NCBI GenBank assembly: GCA_973895155.1
Contig: OZ316894.1
Span: 8,432,001-8,496,000 of the forward strand
DNA from: Marsupella aquatica
Lineage: Eukaryota; Marchantiophyta
Reading direction: 5' to 3'
DNA length: 64,000 bases
Part shown: positions 43,091 through 55,234 of the stretch, one piece after another
Layout: the number at the start of each line of letters is the position of its first letter
Numbering within the stretch: position 1 is the stretch's first letter
Program-made: the position numbers and the translations under genes
The notes under the pieces: generated by a model
Databases searched by the model: none
What the model was told of the DNA's origin: nothing
Seen by the model: only the letters and a program-made list of their open reading frames with translations

Positions 43091-46000
43091 ATGGAACCCG
43101 GGCCGAGGCCGGAGGTAAGGACGCTGGGGGTGAAAATAAGATTAGGGTTAGGGCGCGCTAAGCGTTGGCGACTAGGAAGGATCAACGGGAGGAAGGACCG
43201 GAAGAGGAGAGGGGTAAGGAGCGCTTGCAGGGAATGGTGGCTCATTTGCGAGCACGAACTAGGCAGACGACTACGGGAGGCCAACTACTGTCAACTGCTT
43301 AGGCAAGCACTCGGGGAGAGAGTAGATACCGACGATGGACCTAAGGAGGGTATGAGCAACGTCAATCAAGCGGCACATTTCTGGGGATGCCTGTTCGAAC
43401 GGGCAACTGAGTACATCAAGACTTACGGGGACGAAGAATCAGAAAGGGCAGCTCGAGAACGGCAGGAGCTCGCTCGATTGTGGGAGCTGCAGAAGACGGC
43501 TTTCTTAGGAGGCGAACTCATCAAGGCCGAGTTCTTGTGGACTCCTACTCCCAATCAGCTCGACGATCTTCTGTTTTGCGAAGATAGAGTCGTCGGCATC
43601 CGAGAAGCCATCAAACGCTGCAACAACATACACTGGGAGTTGAAGGGTAGCACGGAGGGGTGGACAAAGGCAACCGTGCTAGGAGAGACATCCACGGGAA
43701 CCAAAATGAAGAGGAAGGGAGCCGTCAACGATGAAACCACCCCGGCAAAAAGAACGAGGTCGGCGGCACCAAAGAAGCCAGCCGAGCAGCAGAGCAGGAG
43801 GCAAGGAGAAGCTGAAAAGGAGGAGGACAATCCCATCAATGCCATTCCAACCAGGGATGACACCTGGAAAGGCTGGGCGGCAACCCTACCAGAGGAGGTG
43901 CAACTACATTTTGCACGGGAGGAGAATGCATGCTTTACGGCCATGCAGACCAAGAAGTACCAAGGCTTCATGGCCGGATCCGGCTTAGAGGCCTTTGTAA
44001 GATTACCATGGCTGAAGCCGGAGGTGCCGGATTCAGACCTATTAGAATTCGTGGGGTCATGGGAACCCAAGACCAATTCCACGAGGATATATGGGAAGGA
44101 TTTCTATCTTACTCCCAAGGTGATTGCCAAAGTGTTTGGCTTGCCGATAGGCAATAAGACCAAAGTTGATACCAGGAAGACCCTGCCTGACAAGGAGTTC
44201 CGGTCGTTCCCCGGGCCATCAACGAAGAATGGCTTCTTCCGGAACACCTGCACCAACCCGCACATAGGAGAGATGATCGACTTCTTGCAAGTGACCATGC
44301 ATTGTAACTTGCCGAGGGCAGAGATCGGCAAGGCACAGGTCTATCTGGCAGAGAGGCCAGACCTAAGTCGGGACTAAAACGGGTACCTCCTCAACCAATT
44401 GAAGAAGATCTTAAAGGAGGAGCAGCAGGTAATCGGCCTAGGGAGCGTGTCGCGGCTTGGCTATCACATGCCGCTGTTGTGCCGGTATGCCAAAGGTCAG
44501 ACCTTTGCCCCAGTACTTCCCCTGCAGGTATGGGCACCCGAGGAAGCTCCAGCACCGAGGCCGGTAGCAGAGAAGCCTCAACCACCTGTTAGCCCTACGA
44601 TTGAGCAGGTGTTTAGGCCAAGGAAGGAAGACTTGCCGATGCAGCAACCAAGCATGCAGAATTTGCTGAAAATGCTGGAGAAGGAAAAGACGGCACTGGC
44701 ACCAGCTTTGGCAGCGGCACCAATACAGGACACTGCCCCAGAGGTCAACCTAAGCAGACTTAGAAGGGAAAACCCCTTTACCAGAAATAAGGAGAGAATC
44801 AGGCCAGAATCCAAGCCGGGTGTTCGAACGTACGTGGGAGTCTCAAGCTTTGAATCTGAGGCAGAATTGCCTGAAGCTCCTACCGGCGAAGAGGAGAGGG
44901 AGAAGCCGGAAGTCCAAGAGGTGGAGGCAGTGGAGGACTGCAGCCATGATAACTCCGGCTATGGGTCGGACCATCACGTTCCAGGAGTAAGGACCTGTGG
45001 CCGGTTTATCCCCACACTTCCAAGGGTAGTTCGAGGGGACCCCAACTAGCAGAGTAGCCCCGAGTCTCCCCCACCAGATGTTGCTCTCCCGAGCTTTGAC
45101 GGCATAAAGCAGACGGCACAGGAATTTCAGGAGCGACTTAGGGAAGCAGAAAAGGCAGCCCTGGCTAGGGAAAAGGATTTGCCAGGAGGAGATTGGCCGG
45201 AGGACATCAGGCGGCTAGCCAAAAAAGGAAGCAAACCTCTAGCCACGATTGAAGAGATCCGCAAGACGGCTTGGGAGCAGAGGCCGCGATGGGCGATGCC
45301 GATCACTTCTACTTACTCCACCTACGCTAAGAATAGAGCCATGGAGTATGGTGAGATATGTGGGGAACTTGCGCTCGGCATCTTTGGGGAGGAGTTGGAG
45401 GTAGGACCCTTTTTCCATAGGGAGCAGTTGGAGAAGCACCAATTAGAAGAAGCGGTGGCTTTAGAGAGAAGCAAGAAGGACGAGGTCATCCGGCGGCTTA
45501 GGAGGATGGAAGCCGAGATTGAAGATCTAAGGGCGGCCAAGAAAGCCCAAGATGAACTGCGGATTAAGCGGCATGAGCTGAACATCATGCAGGGGCAGTT
45601 GGACACCGCGCAGGCTGATAATCAGATTATCAAGGATAAACTGACTCAGACCCAGGGAGAATTGGCCGACGCAATCAAGGATAGGAAGAAATGGAAGAAG
45701 GAGCTGAGAGACGCAGAGGAGGCCCATATAGCAATCAACAACCAGGTCACGGTGGAGACTCAGAGAAGGGCGAGGGCGCTGAAGGAAGAGCTCGAGGTCA
45801 TCCGCAGAGCCCTTGAGCAGAAGGAGGCCGAGTTAGGGAAATCCTATCAAGGGATTGTTGCGCTACAGCAGGAGCTTGCGTCCCTGACGGCCAGCTTCAA
45901 GGCCGACCTGCGGGAGAAGGACGCCCAGTTCGACCAGACTTATGCCAAGATGAATAACATGGAGTCTGAGGTTGTAGCGGAGCTCGACAAGGAGCTAAGA

Positions 46001-46432
46001 GCAACCCAGGAGGAGAGGGCTACCACCAAGAAGGAATTGGAGGAAGCCCACAGGGAATTGGAGGAAGCCAAAAACGAGCTGGAGGAGGCACGTAAGGACC
46101 TGGATGAGACCCAGGAGGAGTTGGAGGAAATCACGAGGAAGATGGAGAACCTACAGCGGCGGGCCGACAACCAAACAGAGTCGCTGAAGAAACAAGCCGC
46201 AGTATTTAAATGCTTAGCTGCATCAGGTCCATCTCCCGTTGGGGCAAACCAGTTACCCAGGGTGGTAATTGCCGAAGGACCAGCCGTGACACACGGCCCG
46301 GTGCCGGACATTGGCGGCAAGGGGAAGGAACCGGCTATGGAGATAGTGAAGAAGAAGAAGCGGAACCTTCGGGGTCTGGAGGTTATTCGACCCCTCAAGC
46401 CGTACTCAAACCGGTACCAACCTCCGGCATGA
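43091..46432 (+). pseudogene. Large PMD-like and coiled-coil ORF with two nonsense codons
   Basis: One frame of about 1,113 codons from ATG 43091, interrupted only by TAA 44375-44377 and TAG 45047-45049. Residues 270-430 resemble the plant mobile domain type found in retroelement accessory ORFs (YGKDFYLTPKVIAKVFGLPI, NPHIGEMIDFLQVTMHCNLP). The middle is Pro/Glu-rich. From about 45390 to 46200 it is a long heptad-type coiled coil (EELEEITRKMENLQRRADNQ, many EELEEA/KELEEA). Such ORFs occur as extra genes in some plant gypsy elements (Tat/Ogre-like). Here it lies before the candidate LTR, so it may be the 3' end of a tandem copy or part of a very long LTR. Confidence 0.6.
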
Positions 46433-46850
46433 ACACGACAATAGATCCCGCTATCACCAAAGGTGGGGATGGCGCGGCCCAAGCCGAACTACTCAGTAAT
46501 GAGGCCGGTATCCCAGATCCATCTCTTGAGCAGGCCGGGGAGGCCGTGGCCGAAGCTGAGGCCGTAGCCGAGAATGATTTCTGAGCCGAGGCCGAAGCCG
46601 AGGGTGGGCCCAGTCAGGCCGATGAAAAGTTGACTCGGTCAGAGGCAGGAATCTGTCAGAGGACGGACCAACAACAGTGGTTGCGGAGGGAGCGTTGGGG
46701 GCGCCCATTGAGGATCCACCACCGGTGTCGTGACGGTGCAAGGGCGTCGTTCCTTTTAGGAAGGGCGGACGTGGAGGGAGGAGGCGTGAGTGGGCAGAGC
46801 GGGCTCAAATCTCTAAGTTTAGGATTAGGATCAGGACCAGGAGGCGGCCC

Positions 46851-47638
46851 TGACACTTAGCTTAGTGGGATTGCGGTTCCACTGGTAAGAGCAACACTTG
46901 TACTTCTACCTCGCTGTACATAGGTAGATCCAGTTAGGTAGATTAGGCTTACGCTGCAAAGGATTAGGCGGATCCACTACCAGGATAAGTACCTGGGCAG
47001 CGGGGAGCTCAGGGCCTCTTCTTTAGCAAGTTTTTAGTTGCACCAGCCGGGCTGGGATCAAGTAGTAAGAGAAGCTCTCGGTTAGTCATACAGTGACCTT
47101 TGTGTATATTCATGTTTCCTCATGCCTAAGAGCTGAATAGAGTTGGCCTCACGGCTTAGTTCGCAGAGCTTGTGTATGAGATGTACTGTTTGTATGGCAA
47201 GTGCATGGTATGACTCAGTCAGAAGGAGTCATTTTGCTAATTGTGTGTCGCATTAACTTGTGTGAAGAGTGCCCACATCAACCAATAGAGGAAGGAAAGT
47301 AAGCAGGGGAGTGAGAGTTGGATGTGTCGAGCTGAGAGAGGTCTTAGCGGCTTAACCAAGCCTATTGGGGATCATTATGGCGGCGGAATCCAAACATACC
47401 TAACAAGACGGAGGGGAAGACAAGGGAAGGCCTAGATTAGGCCGGCTACGTATCTCATGACCCGATGAAGGATCTGTCCAGTATATGTGTGTAAAATGTT
47501 AATAGTAGTAGTAGAAGGAGGTTAGCAGCGTCCCATGCCGCTAAGCCGCGGAAACGGCCTCGCCAAACGCGAAACCTGCGGGAATCAGCTTGCGCTGGGG
47601 GGGTTTCTTGGGTTTAGGGAGCCATGGGACGCACCACA
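46851..47638 (+). repeat. Candidate LTR of gypsy element 2
   Basis: Bounded by a purine-rich stretch then TGACACTTAGC on the left, and CGCACCACA followed by TTTTTGGCACTAGATGGAGG on the right, where TGGCACTAGATGG is a possible primer-binding site (47643-47655). 788 bp, noncoding. There is no second LTR to compare with, so this is an inference. Confidence 0.4.
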
Positions 47639-47707
47639 TTTTTGGCACTAGATGGAGGGGGCATTTCTTAAGCCGTGAGATATGAAGTTAGAAAGGAAGC
47701 ATAGGTA

Positions 47708-50011
47708 ATGACTGACCTTACGCCGAGGGAAGAAAGAGTGATTCAACGGGAGAGAGCTCGACTACAGCAGCTCGCCGGGTGGCATGATACACAGCGACTG
47801 AGAGGGGCAGAAAGAGCTGGTAGCTCCGTAGCTAGAAGTGGCGTTGAAGAAGACATACCAGAAGAAGAGTCGATAGGAAGAAACGAGTACCCAACCGACA
47901 TGGGGGAACCAGAGGCACGGCCAGACGAGAGGCCAGGGACCAGACTGAGCCAACGGTCACGCATTCATTACAAGGCATTTCATGGGAGAGGAGATGAGGA
48001 TCCGGACGAATGGTTGGATGATTTCGAGGGAACCGCTGCAGCAAATGGAGAATCGGCCATCAAGATGCAGATTCTTCCCGGCCTGTTCAAGGGTGAGGCT
48101 AGGCCTTGGTACAGAGCATTGGATGTGGAAGATCAAGCCATCTGGGATATCTTCAAAACACTATTTGTTAAGGAGTTTCGACCCATTGGAACTTCAGAAC
48201 TAGCAGTGCTGAAATTGGGACGACTTCGGTTCAAGGAGAACAAATCCTTTAGGAAGTTCTTGCAACGCTTTCAGAAACTGGTAAGACGTACAAAGACCAA
48301 TGCATCTGAAGGTATGCAACTTCAATGGTTGGTGAATGCTTTGCCATAGAAGATGAGTTTTGCAATTAGGAAGGAGAACCCGGAGACCTTGGCCGAGGCA
48401 ATTAAGGATATTCAATTATACATTAATGCAGATATCACAAGCCGGAAGAAACAGCTTAAGTCTGAGAGTTCCTCATCAGAGGAAGGATCACCCCATAAGA
48501 AAAAAGATAAGAAGAAGAAACATTCTAAGAAGTCAAGAAGTGATAACTCAAGCTCGGATAGTGGAAGTAGCAAGAGTGAGTCATCTTCTAGTTCTGAAGA
48601 AGAAAAAACTAGGAAAAGAAAGGCCAGAAGGAGAGGGAAGATGAAAGTGAAGCTGGAGGCTAAGCCACCAGATAACATCGTGGCCCTTACCGAGCAACTT
48701 AAGGCTATAATTGCAGAGGTAAAGCCGAAGAAGAAGGTAGTACAGGAGGATAGCTCTGTATGGTGTGTCTTATGTTATAAAACCGGACACCATAAAGATG
48801 CGTGTCCTAAGCTCAATACTAGTCATGTTCGGCATGTGGCCGAGATCAGACCATGTCAGGGAGAAGTAGAGTACTTTCTAGGAGATGCCGCTGATAGTGT
48901 TTTCGGCATCAGTGAGACTGGAGCACGAGACCTATCCAACAGACCTGCATCTCTGTGGTCAGGATTAAGGAACAACCCGGGAGAGATGTATCCTCGAATT
49001 ATTCAGGACCCGTCGGTACCTCCTAGGCCGAATGTGCAAAGATTTGTGGCATGCTATAATTGTGGTCAACCTGGCCATTTTGCTAGAGAATGCCCGAATG
49101 CACGCAAACAAGGTGATGGACAACCAGCTCAGCTATGTATGGGATGTAGACAGGAGGGTCACATGCTAGGACAATGTCCTACTTGGTTGGTAGGCCTGGC
49201 CGCAAATCATAAGCTCTTGCCAGTTAAGGTCTTACCGCCAGATATTACCCCCGGAGGAGTTCAAATCAACCACATCGAACTAGGATGGCAAGAGGATGCC
49301 GAGGCAGAGTTCGTACCATTTGATGATGAGGCCGAAGCCCTATCAACCTTCTCAGAAGAGGATTTAGATCATGATTGCTACCGGGTCTCTACTCGATCTA
49401 CCAGAAGGAAGGAAAGGTGGGATGGGCTAGCCAAAAATAAAGGGAAGGTTAAGGAGGAAAAGATCGACTCTTCGTCAACATCAACGGAAGGAGAAGGAAG
49501 GGCTCCGGCAATACAGGTAAGCCATGAGCCCACCAGTGAACCCAATCCTTCACAAGATAGCAACTTCAATCGAGATCATCCTAAGTTGTTCTACCCCTCT
49601 GTTACGGCTAGTGTTAAGGAACAACTGCGAGAATTAGAAACCCTGGAGAGTACTGAAGCCATAGCCAAGGATATGAAACGAGCAAAAGCATTGTTTGCTT
49701 CGGAGGATCCAACAGCTGTGGGGACTAGCGTGAAAAAACAGGCCGAATCCAAGATAGAGACACCACTGGAGAAACCGATAGTTCCCTATGACCTGGCTAA
49801 AGATGTACTAGAATCTAGAGTCTCGGCAACAGTAGGTCAACTACTGAAAAATAGCCCGTACTTCCGGAAGCAATTAAGGAAGGCTATTCTCGGCAAGCCG
49901 AGATTACCCAAGGTAGCAACCAAATCCGACGTGCTGATGATAGAAGAAGATCAAGGAGCCCCAGCTTTACCATTAATGATTCAAGGAAGCTTTACCATAA
50001 CTTTTATTTAG
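47708..50011 (+). pseudogene. Gypsy gag with zinc knuckles, start of protease region
   Basis: One frame from ATG 47708 (MTDLTPREERVIQRER), with an in-frame TAG at 48347-48349. The gag core is GDEDPDEWLDDFEGTAAANG ... LPGLFKGEARPWYRAL ... NKSFRKFLQRFQKLVRRT. Next come Lys/Ser-rich stretches, two CCHC-like knuckles (CYNCGQPGHFAREC and, less regular, CMGCRQEGHMLGQC) plus an upstream CVLCYKTGHHKDAC, and SNFNRDHPKLFYPSVTASV. The end, VGQLLKNSPYFRKQLRKAIL and MIEEDQGAPALPLMIQG, matches element 1 and then breaks off; the last codons (TITFI) come from the flank. Confidence 0.85.
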
Positions 50012-50023
50012 TTCAATTATTAA

Positions 50024-50257
50024 ACACTTTGGACTAACTTTAAGATTCTTTCTCAAGTACCTCAACAACCAAACAATTCAGATTGTGGTCTTTTTGTTCT
50101 TCAAAATATGGACGAAATCAGAATTCAATGGCATATTACACAATGCCTTGATGCACAGTCTTTATTTACCGAAAAATGGTACAACTCTAAAAGAGCATGT
50201 AACCTTAGAAAATTCATTCGAGATCAAATTCTAAAATTGATGCATGTACCTGTTTAA
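50024..50257 (+). pseudogene. C-terminal fragment of an Ulp1-like (C48) cysteine protease
   Basis: 77 codons. QVPQQPNNSDCGLFVLQNMD shows the Gln and the catalytic Cys in the DCG(L/V)F(V/L) motif of the Ulp1/SENP SUMO-protease family; a basic C-terminus and a stop follow. The His-Asp part of the triad is missing, because the frame is cut by a stop at 50021-50023 and by gypsy element 2. Ulp1-like proteases are common passengers of plant DNA transposons. It ends 12 bp before the convergent end of the transposase gene. Confidence 0.75.
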
Positions 50258-50268
50258 GGACATCAATC

Positions 50269-53200
50269 TCAATCCTCTGAAGGTGAAGAACCTCGCTCTA
50301 ATATAGCAGACTCTATAATCTTTTTAGTTTTTGCTGTTATTTGATTAGTACTTAAAAGCGCAAAGTTGTATGCATACACCGCTGTTGATGATAAAACTAG
50401 TTCATCTTGGAGAAGTCGATTAGATATATTATCTTTCTCTGGAAAATATTTCCCATCAATAGCAGACTCAGCACTTGCCTCAGTTGTGTACCATGTGATT
50501 TTGATTCTCTCAGGAATGTCTGCAGTTCTTGTCAAAATCTTTGACACCTTTGCCATCCAAAACAACTTGCCTTCTGGATCCTTGTGTGCCTCTACACATA
50601 TCATGGACCACTTATTGTTAACTTCCATATCTCTGAAATCTCCAAATTTAGCTTGCTTTCGTCGAGGTCCGGAGTACATAATTCTCTATGGTCCAGCAAC
50701 TTTGTCAACCAAAGTTGGATCAACACCTTCTTCAACAAGTTCATATTTCACCCTTCGAAGTGTTGCACCTTGATTTTATTGCGGCCAAACCCACTCAAAT
50801 AACCACTCACCTTCCTCTAGGTGGTTTTTGATAATATCTTTTTGTTTCTAAAAAAAACTCATCCACCAAAGTTTGTCTTCATTGTCAAAGTAATTGAAAG
50901 CTTCCTGAATAGCTTTTTCATATTTCACCAGAGTAGTTAACGCACCATCTGTATTGGAAGAATCATGGACATCATCCCTCTCAACACCTTTTGCTGACTT
51001 TAGTGACATTTGTGCAGCAACCCACATTCTTGAAGTTGGAATGTAATTAACAAACGTCACTGCATCTCCCCAATCCTGGGTCGTGGAAAGATGTTTCCCG
51101 TGAAATGTTGTCTGTTCGTTTCCATCCTCCATGACTCGTTTGAATCTGAATTGCCTTTGAAAAGTTATGAGAGATCTCTCAAGACTCTACCTGAGACTCC
51201 CTTCTCATTTGGCTGGTCGGTTTCATTGACAAATTTTCAAAAATTGGCTACTTCATCCACAAATATGATCAAAGCTTCAGGGGAATATGCTCATCGAATA
51301 ATATCCTCAAGAGTCTCCAAGCGAAATGCTTTGTGCTTGTTTAACCTAGATGAAAATTTACTAAACATCTGATCTATCTGGTCATGTGTATGACCGACCA
51401 ACAAGAAACCCACTTTAATCTTGTCAAAAATCTTCAAATCTACTAACATGTGAAGATAAGCCATCAAGAATTTATTCTTGTTTTCCCTAGTGGTATTATC
51501 TAATTGAAGATATAACACTCTTGGTAATGTCTCATCCCATGTATTCAATACATTTTGAATAACATGTATTAATGGTCAAGTTTGCATCATTATGGATATT
51601 GGGATATGTCAAAAATACTTTTGCTGCAAGGTTCCTGTTGAAGATGAGACAACCTACAACATGTATTGGAATGAAATATTTTTCATCCATATTCTTCGGA
51701 CAACGAAGAAAATGTGGTAGCTCTGTTTTCTTTTGATCCATACCATCTATACAAATATCCAAATACTTGTTGGGTTCATCATAGCATTTTTTACGATGGC
51801 TAACTTCATCCTTTCCAATGATTGTACTTTTCGATGCTCCATAAGGGCATTGATGTACTTTCTTGAAATGATACAATAACAATGAATCAAAAATCAATAA
51901 CTAAGGATAAACTTTGACAAATATTGAAGTACATCATGTCATCAAATTAAAGTTGAAGGTTGTAGTTAGTGGTGCTTACTTTTATCCTCTTCAATTGTTG
52001 CTTTGTCCCGAAGAGCCTTGAATTCAGTACAAGGACCACAAGTAGAAAATCGACTCCTTTTAGGTATTCGTACATTTGGAAACTTTTTTTTTCCAAACAC
52101 GCAAAAAAATAAGAATATGTAACTTGTTGTTCTTCTCGCAACATTGTTTCAGCTTCAAAGATTCCATGTATCTCTTGCTTTGTCCAATTGTCTGGCAAGT
52201 GATGAATCTCTTTATGGGGAAGACTATCCATATTTTTTTGGAAAAAATATTTCAACCATTCCACCAGGTTTAAAAATGAAGGTGAGTCTTCCTTACAAAA
52301 GGTATCTTGTTCAATCCTTGTAAACATGTTTGCATGGATTGTTGTCAATCTATTATTACCTAAAGAATATAGTTTCTTGAATCCTCCTCTACATATAGGT
52401 TGTCCATTTACACTATATCCACGAGAAGTACTACTACTGTTCATGATACAACCTCGTAGCAAAATATTTTTCTGCAAGTGTTTAAGACCAAAATAATACT
52501 TGCATTGTTTTGAGCATTCCTCTAGACCCAGAGACCTCAAACAAAACTTGTCACAACAGGGATACTTAAAAATATCTTTAATTTTGCATTTTCTTAGATT
52601 TGCAATGGTAAGTCTATCTTTTCTAATCATCTGATCTCTGATTTTTTTGCTGGGTCTTGTCACCTCTACTCTATCCTAAATAGTGTCGGGAGAACTTACC
52701 CCCTCACTATTTTCTAGTGAATTAGAATTCAAAACAAAAAGATCTTCTGTAGAGTTGTTTCCACTCTCCACATTTTCTATAACTGTTTCATGAACAATCT
52801 CACATCCCAGGATCTCTTCCACAACATTTGAGATTATAGCAGTCTCTCTGTCATTTGCAGCCACCTCTGATCTCTCTTCAGAGTCTTCTGAAAATGTAAT
52901 AGGTGTTCGGAGATTTCTAGTTTGAAATCTTCTAATGATATTCACATCTTCAGTCGCAGTACCGCCCACTTGTCTCTGAGACTGTAATCCCAGCCTAGGT
53001 GATTCTTCTCGACTTGAGGGCTCATCTTGACCATTGAATAATCTTTGGACAAGTTTCAATTTAGCATGTACCCTTGAATTTTTGGGCCCTCTCTCCGGCA
53101 GCTCACTTCACAACAATCTCCGAGGAATTTTTTGGACACTAGATATCTTCCCTCTTCGTTCTGCACTTGCGGTCCAATGGAAGATCCAAAAACCTCACAC

Positions 53201-54145
53201 TGCATCCTCGCCAAAGGGCTTCGAAGCCCAATGTTGTTAGTTTGACCATTCGGTGAAATAACAGATGGGAATACCGGTTGGGATTCATGGATCCCAACTC
53301 GTATTTGTCCTTCGGGACTTCGAAGTGAAAACTTTCCCACTTGCTATTCTGCGTCATGACTTGGCAATTTTCCATTGCGCAATACAAACTTGGATCCACG
53401 TATCCCATTTCGCATTCCACCATCAAAACTCGGGTTGGAAGTCCGCAAGACCGGTGACTCGGGCACAGGATTCTGCAAAATACCACGAGGGAATACTAAG
53501 TGGGATCCATGGATCCCACTTCGTATTTGACCCATGGAATTTGGTATTGAAGGAGACAAAATAGGCAATTCGCGTTCACCGTTTCTCAACATTCAAGTAG
53601 GGAATACCAAGTGGGATCCCACTTGGTATTCGACCCACCATATTTGGCTCCGAGGCTGCCCCTCCCTGCAATTCCGGCACATTTGGACTCCTCATTCGCT
53701 CAAACTATGATTGAACACTGGACACAGCTATCTTCACTCCCGGAGAATGAGACATTGGAAAAACCAACGGAGATCTTCGGGCGGGCCTACATGGTAACGT
53801 TGTTCTTGGCATTAAAAACCGGGGCCTTCGTCTTCGAAGATCTGTCGGGGTTCGCGGAGAACCAGGTATCTCTGTCGTAGGAACTACATTAGGCTTCTTT
53901 ACAAGTAGACGTCGTTTAAGAGGTTTACTTGGAGAGACATAGTATGAAATCGGAGCACCCACAACACTCCTACAAGACTCTAAATCGGACTCTGATTTCT
54001 CAGATTCTGAGGAAAATGAAATCTCTGGCACTACTCTCTGTGAGGCTGGTAATTCATTCATCAAACGAGATGGAATAAATTTTTGAACAACATCTGGCGA
54101 AGATGCATCTGAACTGTAAATTGATTCATCAATTGAAGACGCCAT
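50269..54145 (-). pseudogene. DUF7869-type (DDE) transposase gene, decayed
   Basis: Minus-strand gene from ATG 54145 (MASSIDESIYSSDASSPD, a Ser/Pro-rich exon), an intron region with type-B palindromes, then frames at 52676-53059, 51947-52663, 51532-51897, 51291-51548, 50848-51132 and 50269-50679. The N-terminal zinc region is FKYPCCDKFCLRSLGLEECS. Catalytic-type blocks are LDICIDGMDQKKTELPHF, VLYLQLDNTTRENKNKF and FLLVGHTHDQIDQMFSKF, the hallmark of DUF7869 proteins, thought to be RNase H-like transposases. The C-terminal part (KLFWMAKVSKI ... IKITWYTTEASAES) is a small beta domain. Damage: TAG at 52676-52678, a frameshift at the A8-9 run near 52083-52091, another near 51550 and possibly more. 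One GT splice site follows EEDK near 51975. Confidence 0.7.
53280..53631. repeat. Type-B palindromes in the transposase intron
   Basis: Sites at 53280-53295 (GGGATTCATGGATCCC), about 53389-53412 (degenerate), 53501-53518 (TGGGATCCATGGATCCCA) and 53602-53631, the last a perfect 30-bp palindrome with arms GAATACCAAGTGGGA. The outer arms GAATAC.AA.TGGGATC are built like type A (GAATGCGAAATGGGATAC), but the inner core differs. Confidence 0.8.
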
Positions 54146-54295
54146 AGAGAATCAAACAAGGGTTGTATAGGAGTACGTATTCCTATCCAACAGAGATACT
54201 TCAGATTACAGTATTCTATGAAAACAACTACTCAATAGTGAACAAACCTCAAAGTAATCACGAGAAATGAAGATGAAAAACAAATGCGAGCTCTT

Positions 54296-54305
54296 CCTTT
54301 TATAG
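54296..54305 (-). promoter_or_regulatory. TATA box of the transposase gene
   Basis: Minus strand CTATAAAAGG, about 150 bp upstream of the ATG at 54145, a normal distance with a 5' UTR of about 120 nt. Confidence 0.7.
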
Positions 54306-54505
54306 TTTTCGGGGGCATTGTACATGTGGCATTCCCTGATTGGTCCGTACGAGGGTTTTTTCAAGTGAGAGTCTATCTTTTCCAGGACTGCTGAAATTTA
54401 AATTGTAGATTATTGAGGAAGTCGCCGTGGATCCGAGTTGGTCTTCAAACTGGAATATCAAGGTATGCGATGCAAAACTTCAAAATGTAGAGGTTGAATA
54501 CTAGA

Positions 54506-54690
54506 TGGGATCCATGGATCCCATTTGGTATTCATCCTCCTGTTTTCCCGATGAGTTTTTGGACTTGCGAAAAAAATGGGATCCATGGATCTCAGTTGGT
54601 ATTCATGTCGAAAGATCTCCTGATACAAAGTTGCAGGTGGAAAACATTGAGGTTGAATACGAGAGTGGATACTTGGATCCTGTCTCGTAT
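54506..54690. repeat. Type-B palindromes upstream of the transposase promoter
   Basis: TGGGATCCATGGATCCCA at 54506-54523, a variant ending CTCA at 54577-54594, and a degenerate copy around 54652-54690, spaced about 71-80 bp. A half-site GTGGATCCGAGTTGG lies at 54427. Each full site contains two GATC words. Confidence 0.8.
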
Positions 54691-54903
54691 TCATCATGCG
54701 CTATGGGCTAAAAAAATTCCGAACATGTCGTCGGGTTAACTTAACTAACTGTGTGGGTCGACTATAGTCTGCGGTTAGTTTTTTGCAGTTTTCCGGTTTA
54801 CCGCAGTTAAAAATTCAAATATTTTTAACCCGAGGTTAAATGGAAGCATCAAGAGAATGATTTGGTGTGGTTTTCGTCCACGTTCAATAGTTGAATCCGA
54901 AAT

Positions 54904-54920
54904 GGGATACGCTGTATCCC
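54904..54920. repeat. Single type-A palindrome near the right end
   Basis: GGGATACGCTGTATCCC with the left arm GTTGAATCCGAAAT, 348 bp inside the right border. It mirrors the lone type-A site near the left end. Confidence 0.8.
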
Positions 54921-55234
54921 AATTTTAGTTTGCCATTTTGAAGGCAAAAATGAAATCTTGTGTTTTCTTCATTTTGTTTGACTCTCGGATTTAGCTTTTA
55001 GAGGATCACGTGAAAAGCATTGTTTTTCTAGGTTTTGGAATTTGCCCTTTTTTTAGATGAAGTGTATCAGAATTCTGGATTGTAACAATTCTTTGTTTTT
55101 GTGTCGACAGTATCTCGATTTGAAATCCGATGTTGGATGCGATTTTGGATTCATCCTCAAAATAGCATTTTCGATCTTAATTTTAGTGTTTTTTTGCCAT
55201 TTTTTGCGAAATTGAAAACACACTTCTCGTTTGG

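Larger units (their letters stand above)
42989..49995 (+). mobile_element. Gypsy element 2, nested and truncated
   Basis: Plus-strand gag and the start of the protease region, preceded by a candidate LTR and a large ORF of a different kind. The 3' side stops at about 49990, in the middle of the protease region that is complete in element 1; RT, RNase H and integrase are absent. It lies between the ParB-methyltransferase gene and the Ulp1 fragment, so it was inserted in the giant element. Exact borders and target duplication were not found. Confidence 0.65.

Noticed and set aside
52083-52091. An intron to explain the frame change in the transposase
   Set aside because: The shift is at a homopolymer A8-9 run in the middle of a conserved block and there are no splice signals, so a slippage frameshift is more likely.
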